Below are positions 60,139-64,000 of a stretch of 64,000 nt of DNA, piece by piece (the stretch's first letter is position 1; every line of letters begins with the position of its first letter). The notes under the pieces were generated by a model that was not told where the DNA came from, ran no database searches, and was given only the letters and a program-made list of their open reading frames with translations. Made by a program: the position numbers and the translations under genes. The stretch comes from Sphingopyxis granuli NBRC 100800 (lineage in GTDB: Bacteria; Pseudomonadota; Alphaproteobacteria; Sphingomonadales; Sphingomonadaceae): positions 123,679 to 187,678 of the forward strand of contig NZ_BCUA01000001.1 in assembly GCF_001591045.1 (NCBI RefSeq), read 5' to 3'.

Positions 60139-60639
60139 ATGCACGGGGGTTCAGCTTCCTATCCTGGCGAAATAGCGACGGCGGCGCAGATCAAATTGCT
60201 CGCCGATGAATATCGCGGCGGCGCGCACGATCTCTTGAGCCGAGGCCGCAAGGGCCAGCCCTCGAGCTGGGCACCGGCCTGCATGAGCCCCATCCATGCG
60301 ATCGAACTCTATCTCAATGCGCTGCTGCTCCATAAGGGCCATGCCCCCGCCGAGATCCGAGGCTATCAACATGATCTGGCCAAGCGCGCCGGACTGGCGG
60401 CGGCAAAGGCGCTTCGCTTGCGCCAGCGCACGCTTCATCATCTCGGCTCCTTGAGCGCTGGACGGGAATATCGCGCCACCCGGTGCGGGCCCGAGCTGGG
60501 CGGCAACTGGACCCAGCTCAACCGCTTGACGGCAACACTGGACGAAGTGAGCGCAAAGGTCGGCGCGGCCATCGAGCCAGCCCCGCGGGTCGCGCTTCCA
60601 GCTTCGCTATCCGTACTTTCGCAGGCATCCGGCGCGTGA
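60139..60639 (+). CDS. HEPN-like protein of unknown function
   Basis: 166 residues. AQIKLLADEYRGGAHDLLSR, CMSPIHAIELYLNALLLHKG, EIRGYQHDLAKRAGLAAAKA. The SP-HAIELYLNALLL helix with a following H-DL helix resembles HEPN domains of nuclease or scaffold type. The canonical Rx4-6H ribonuclease motif is not obvious. It is transcribed away from the tra genes, opposite to its neighbours. Confidence 0.65.
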   Translation: MHGGSASYPGEIATAAQIKLLADEYRGGAHDLLSRGRKGQPSSWAPACMSPIHAIELYLNALLLHKGHAPAEIRGYQHDLAKRAGLAAAKALRLRQRTLHHLGSLSAGREYRATRCGPELGGNWTQLNRLTATLDEVSAKVGAAIEPAPRVALPASLSVLSQASGA

Positions 60640-60675
60640 CGGGAGCACGGCCCGGATGTGCGGCGTTGGCACGGA

Positions 60676-61278
60676 TCAGGTCGGCCCGATCCACTCCGTC
60701 GCCGGTCGCCACCCGATGATGTCGCCGCCGCTGTCGGCAACCGCGTCGTTCGAGATATCGCGCCATGGCGAGCGCGGCCGATAGGTCGGCATATAACGCG
60801 CGGTCAGCAGTTCGAAGGTACAGCATGTGTAGCCACTGACGCGGATGGCGAGCACCGGTTCATTCTCGGGCGGCAGGATGCCAAGGGCCGCGATGAACCC
60901 CGCGGGAACAGGGTGAAGGGTCGCATCGATCATCGTGCGCGCCAGACGGCATTCCAGTTCGCCCGCTTCGGCGCCCCAGGGATGGGCATCGATGTCGAAC
61001 AGCTTTGCGTCATTATGCGCAGGGACGAGGGAGAATTCTCCGGCCCAGCAGCGGCTCTCGGGATTAAGGGCAGCGACGTCGCAGACAAGGCCGGGATCTC
61101 CGGTCTCGGCCCGAAGCCAGCCGGCGAGGGCCGGCGTGAGCCGGCCCGAGAGCTTGCGCGCGCGCAAAGGCATCGCGTCCAGTTGAGGGAAATCGACAAG
61201 CCACCAGGCGAGGCGATGATGCAGGATGACCCCATAGCTGTGTACCGCATCGCGGGCGGAGGGCATGGGCTGGTTCAT
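60676..61278 (-). CDS. Unknown plasmid protein
   Basis: 200 residues. HSYGVILHHRLAWWLVDFPQ, ARKLSGRLTPALAGWLRAET, CWAGEFSLVPAHNDAKLFDI, PENEPVLAIRVSGYTCCTFE. No family recognised. It is the last of a three-gene leftward set with the acidic protein gene (61314-61643) and ssb, separated by 35 and 60 bp, and so is probably expressed together with ssb. Confidence 0.7.
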   Translation of the reverse strand: MNQPMPSARDAVHSYGVILHHRLAWWLVDFPQLDAMPLRARKLSGRLTPALAGWLRAETGDPGLVCDVAALNPESRCWAGEFSLVPAHNDAKLFDIDAHPWGAEAGELECRLARTMIDATLHPVPAGFIAALGILPPENEPVLAIRVSGYTCCTFELLTARYMPTYRPRSPWRDISNDAVADSGGDIIGWRPATEWIGPT

Positions 61279-61313
61279 GGGCGAGGTCCTTGTGACGAGA
61301 GGGCGGCGGCGGG

Positions 61314-61643
61314 TCAGTGGACTGACCCGCCATGTGCGAAAATGGCGTCGGGGTTGATCAGCTGGTGTTCGCTGGCAACGAGCGACCAGGCGGCGGCGAG
61401 GTCGTCATAATATTCGCAATCGACGATCGCATCGGCGCTGGCCTCGCCGAACTGGGCTTCCTCGAAGGCGCGGGTGTGCGCGGCGTCGGCAGCATCGGTG
61501 ATCGCATCGGCGAGGCGCGCGGCGATCTCGTAGCGGTTGAGAGTGTCTGCGACCCGGCGGATGCGGGCGACCATGGTGGGGTTGGTGATTTCGATGCCGT
61601 GGCCGATCCCGGCGATCTCATCAAAGCTTGCGAGCGTGAACAT
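61314..61643 (-). CDS. Small acidic unknown protein in the ssb operon
   Basis: 109 residues from ATG 61643 with GGAGA six bases upstream. MFTLASFDEIAGIGHGIEIT, RIRRVADTLNRYEIAARLAD, AHTRAFEEAQFGEASADAIV, DCEYYDDLAAAWSLVASEHQ. Acidic and helical. No recognised family. Its position directly after ssb in a leading-region-like operon invites comparison with anti-SOS or anti-restriction genes, but only by location. Confidence 0.72.
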   Translation of the reverse strand: MFTLASFDEIAGIGHGIEITNPTMVARIRRVADTLNRYEIAARLADAITDAADAAHTRAFEEAQFGEASADAIVDCEYYDDLAAAWSLVASEHQLINPDAIFAHGGSVH

Positions 61644-61703
61644 GGACGGTCTCCATATCTGAAGGATGGAGGGCGGCCGCATGCGACCGCCCCGGGAAGG
61701 CGG

Positions 61704-62033
61704 TCAGAGGAATTCGATTTCCTCGGCGACGATGTCGGTGTTGTAGTAAGTGCGTCCGTCGCGCTCGTTGCGGCTGTAGCGGATCTCGCCGACGACCATC
61801 AGCTTGTCGCCCTTCTTCTTGTGGTTGGCGACCGACTTGCCGAGGCCGTTGAAGGCCTTGACGGTGTGGAACTCGTCATAGGTCTCGGTGTAGCCGTTCT
61901 CGTCCTTCTGGATCTGGCCGTCCTTGATGACCGGCTTCGATGTGACGAGGGAGAAGCTGACGCCGCCCTTGCTGTCCGTACCGAAGCGGCTGATGTCCGA
62001 GGTGATGCGTCCCGAGAGAAAAACCTTGTTCAT
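61704..62033 (-). CDS. ssb: Single-stranded DNA-binding protein, short form
   Basis: 109 residues from ATG 62033. OB-fold start MNKVFLSGRITSDISRFGTD, then VSFSLVTSKPVIKD, EFHTVKAFNGLGKSVANHKK, GDKLMVVGEIRYSRNERDGR and TYYNTDIVAEEIEFL. It ends right after the OB fold with no linker or acidic DDDIPF tip, so it would coat ssDNA without recruiting the usual SSB partners. Plasmid-encoded SSBs are typical of leading regions, where they protect the incoming strand. A leader of type d lies 80-200 bp upstream. Confidence 0.88.
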   Translation of the reverse strand: MNKVFLSGRITSDISRFGTDSKGGVSFSLVTSKPVIKDGQIQKDENGYTETYDEFHTVKAFNGLGKSVANHKKKGDKLMVVGEIRYSRNERDGRTYYNTDIVAEEIEFL

Positions 62034-63029
62034 GGCTGAGTGCCTTTCGCAATTCCGCCAGCGGGCCGATCCCGCTGGGATGGACAATCGCGAAAGCCCG
62101 GGATTGAGGGGCTGCCGCACCCGAGCGTGAGCGAGGGGGAACCTCGATTTTTCGAGTGGTGCGGGCGGAGGCCGAAGGCCGACAACACGGTCGTAAAATC
62201 GCGGGTTGCGGCAGTCCCGCACGGGCGTAGCGTTCATCCCGTCAAGCGGGTCGCCCCCTGGTGGAGTCTCGATCGGTCACGCCTGGACAAAGTGTCTGCG
62301 CGACTACGGGCCGTCACCGGGCGAATGCCGATGGTTTGCGCCAGAACGCACGGCGACACGCGGCATGCTGGCACATGGTCTGATGGTCATGGACGCTCTG
62401 GGTCGGATGCGACCTGCGGTGTCGAGACTGACGGGTTCCCTCCTCGCGCCGATGGATGGCGAAAAGGGCCAGCCACAAGAAGAAAATGCGGACGGCACAG
62501 AGGTGGAGGACCGCGGCCGTGACGGCTCGATGGATGCGATAGCGCACGCGTGTCGATTGCCGGGCGATGCGCCGATCCTGTTGCCCGAGGCCAAGGCGCT
62601 CGTAGGCGCACTACCGGCGGGGCAGCCTTGGTGACGTGGCGCTGAAGAAGCGGTTGACCAGCATCCTCCACAGTCCGCGGTCGGACCGATCCGGGAGCGT
62701 CGTGCCGCGTTGAGCAATGATCCGGATTCGATCATGGATATTCTGCGGACGGGAAATCACCGAACAGACAAAGGACGAGGTCATTACCGGCCTGGGATTA
62801 TTCGGCTGTGAGAGTCCGGTCAGGCGGGTCCTCACAGGTTTGCGGAACAGGAACTACGGCGCCGTCTAGCCCGAACCGGGCAAGGACTTACGGGTTGGTA
62901 CAGGCGGATTGATGAAAGGCAGTCTGGCGCGAGGCCGCAACGTCATGCACAAGACATGTTCTGGCGGCATGCATAAGCGTCAGCAAAGGCAATCGCGCAA
63001 ATCCCGGCAGGGAGGGAGGGCGCCAGATC
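62034..63029. other. 996-bp region upstream of ssb, no confirmed gene
   Basis: It contains leader element d. A rightward reading frame at 62206-62634 (142 codons) and an opposed frame of similar length exist, but neither has a ribosome site or family signature and the first overlaps the leader stem. I leave both unannotated. The stretch 62640-63029 shows nothing specific. Confidence 0.4.
62108..62228 (-). promoter_or_regulatory. Two-helix leader element, copy d, upstream of ssb
   Basis: Outer stem CTGCCGCACCCG with CGGGTTGCGGCAG (one bulge); flank GGGGGAACCT; inner stem CGATTTT (62145-62151) with AAAATCG (62195-62201). It sits about 80-195 bp upstream of the ssb ATG. The stems differ from copies a-c yet keep the two-helix plan. 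Confidence 0.5.
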
Positions 63030-63461
63030 ATGAGTGACAAGGTGTCTGGGCGAGTGAAATGGAAAAGAATGGCGGTGCTCGCAGCCTTGGCGGCATCGTC
63101 GACGGCAGCGGCCAATACACCCGAGCGATCGTTCGGGGTCTGGTCGAACCCCAAGGGCAGCGTCCATGTGCGCGCCGAGCCTTGTGGTGACCGGATGTGC
63201 GGTATCGTGGTCTGGGCCAATGACAAGGCGAAGGCGGATGCCGCGCGTGGCGGATCGCCGCAGCTGGTCGGGGTGACCCTGTTCCGCGACTTCGAGCGCA
63301 GCCGGCCCGATGTGTGGCGGGGACGGGTGTTTGTCCCCGACATCGGGAAGACCTTCACGGGAACGATCAGCGTGATCGACGCCGCGCATCTCGAGGGCAA
63401 AGGATGCCTGCTTGGACGGATCGGATGCCGATCTCAGGTCTGGACCCGGATTGCCGATTGA
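63030..63461 (+). CDS. DUF2147-type exported protein
   Basis: 143 residues. Signal-like RVKWKRMAVLAALAASSTAAAN, then FGVWSNPKGSVHVRAEPCGD, CGIVVWANDKAKADAARGGS, GRVFVPDIGKTFTGTISVID and GCLLGRIGCRSQVWTRI. The W-P-G--V-I--C---CG-I pattern is that of DUF2147, a periplasmic beta-barrel-like family of unknown role. Its two internal cysteine pairs may form disulfides. Confidence 0.82.
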   Translation: MSDKVSGRVKWKRMAVLAALAASSTAAANTPERSFGVWSNPKGSVHVRAEPCGDRMCGIVVWANDKAKADAARGGSPQLVGVTLFRDFERSRPDVWRGRVFVPDIGKTFTGTISVIDAAHLEGKGCLLGRIGCRSQVWTRIAD

Positions 63462-63496
63462 CGATCTATAACCCCACTGATGTAGAAGACCCGCAT

Positions 63497-63724
63497 TCAG
63501 CTTTCTTCTGCAAGCCGCTCCTCAAGATGGTCGACAAGGAGCCAGGCATCGGCAAGGTCCAAGCTAAGCTGCTCGTCCGCCATTGACGTTTCGCGCACGA
63601 ACCCGGGGTCGAAAGCCTCCCAATCAAGTGCCTCCAGAAAGGCTTCGCGCCGCTCGGAAAAGCGCACGAGGGTTGCGTGGCTGTGGCGGGCGCGGTCGAG
63701 ACGAGCCGCAATCGTCAGGGGCAT
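63497..63724 (-). CDS. Small helical unknown protein
   Basis: 75 residues from ATG 63724 with GGAGA upstream. LTIAARLDRARHSHATLVRF, SERREAFLEALDWEAFDPGF, LSLDLADAWLLVDHLEERLA. Acidic C-terminal half. No known family. Confidence 0.6.
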   Translation of the reverse strand: MPLTIAARLDRARHSHATLVRFSERREAFLEALDWEAFDPGFVRETSMADEQLSLDLADAWLLVDHLEERLAEES

Positions 63725-63753
63725 GAAGCATCTCCGATCAGGGTAGACAGAAA

Positions 63754-63791
63754 ACAGGGCCCGCTTCGCCGGGGAGCGAAACGAGCCCTGT
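63754..63791 (-). terminator. Hairpin after the partial gene at the right edge
   Basis: ACAGGGC-CG-TTCGC and GCGAA-CG-GCCCTGT form a long stem with two mismatches around 63754-63791, just downstream of the leftward gene that ends at 63842. It may terminate that gene; no strong T-run follows. Confidence 0.4.
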
Positions 63792-63841
63792 CACCCCGCG
63801 TCGGGGGCTCGGGACGCGGGATCAGGTGCGGGCGGTGCCCG

Positions 63842-64000
63842 TCACTCGACCGGTTCGGGAGTCCGCTGGCGGCGGCCGCCTTCCTGCGGTTCCTCGCCGA
63901 AACCATGCTCTGCCGACGACTGGCCGAGGCCGGCCTCGGCCCCTTGCGCGGGCGCGCCGGCGGTGTCGCCTTCACCGGGCAGCGGCGGCAGTGCGTCGTC
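63842..64000 (-). CDS. C-terminal fragment of an unidentified protein (runs off right edge)
   Basis: The minus strand is open from the window edge to TGA at 63842-63844. The 52 visible residues are low-complexity: DDALPPLPGEGDTAGAPAQG, then SSAEHGFGEEPQEGGRRQRT and PEPVE. The LPPLPGE step recalls the tail of the relaxase in this window (LPPLPGD) and C-termini of ParB-like plasmid proteins, but no domain is inside the window. Confidence 0.55.
   Translation of the reverse strand, partial: DDALPPLPGEGDTAGAPAQGAEAGLGQSSAEHGFGEEPQEGGRRQRTPEPVE

Noticed and set aside
62206..62634. 142-codon rightward reading frame upstream of ssb
   Set aside because: It begins inside leader element d, has no ribosome site and no recognisable domain.

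Overview
The window is GC-rich and its proteins look like those of an alphaproteobacterium, most likely a sphingomonad: a FixL/FixJ pair, class I PHB synthase with phasin, proline-rich small proteins, and a TrwC/TraD conjugation block with small orphan genes of the kind found on sphingomonad plasmids. It reads as a plasmid or large integrative element carrying an adaptive stress island. No tRNA, rRNA, CRISPR array or intact insertion sequence was found.

Layout. (1) 1-8.6 kb: a DNA-repair/defence-like cluster. A divergent WYL-domain regulator faces a leftward operon of a Dna2-like nuclease/helicase, an Mre11/SbcD-like exonuclease and a Rad50/SMC-like ATPase. The N-terminus of a lower-GC SNF2 helicase runs off the left edge. 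(2) 8.6-12.9 kb: a decayed gene, an Xre-RES toxin-antitoxin pair, an HTH gene overlapping a SulP anion transporter, and a PhnA/YjdM-like gene. (3) 13-49 kb: an oxygen-limitation/dormancy island. It holds four universal stress proteins, PfkB, a P-type ATPase with a Na+/Ca2+-type exchanger, HU, a CBS-pair protein, PHB synthesis (phasin, PhaC, MaoC-Pta fusion, AckA), two zinc alcohol dehydrogenases, an AMP-phosphorylase-like enzyme with PRPP synthetase, cytochrome c, truncated globin, D-lactate dehydrogenase, Hsp20 and a kinase/P-loop fusion, together with haem-PAS FixL, FixJ and receiver-only proteins. (4) 49-64 kb: conjugation functions (MobF relaxase, coupling protein, ribbon-helix-helix protein), a probable oriT interval, then a leading-region-like stretch of small genes (SSB, SLOG/DUF2493, HEPN-like and unknowns).

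Two regulatory patterns tie the window together. In the stress island about eleven sites of the form GGGAAnnTACGTA (a FixJ-box-like sequence) lie mostly 30-80 bp upstream of start codons, including upstream of fixL itself. This suggests that oxygen-sensing FixLJ controls the storage, fermentation, nucleotide-salvage and chaperone genes. The gene content parallels the mycobacterial DosR dormancy regulon closely. In the plasmid region, four genes transcribed toward the presumed oriT (including ssb) share an upstream two-helix element whose stems vary in sequence but keep their pairing. Its position and orientation match what is expected of single-stranded-DNA promoters (Frpo-like) used during conjugative entry.

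Protein assignments come from reading motifs, not from database searches. Short-site coordinates may be off by one or two bases.
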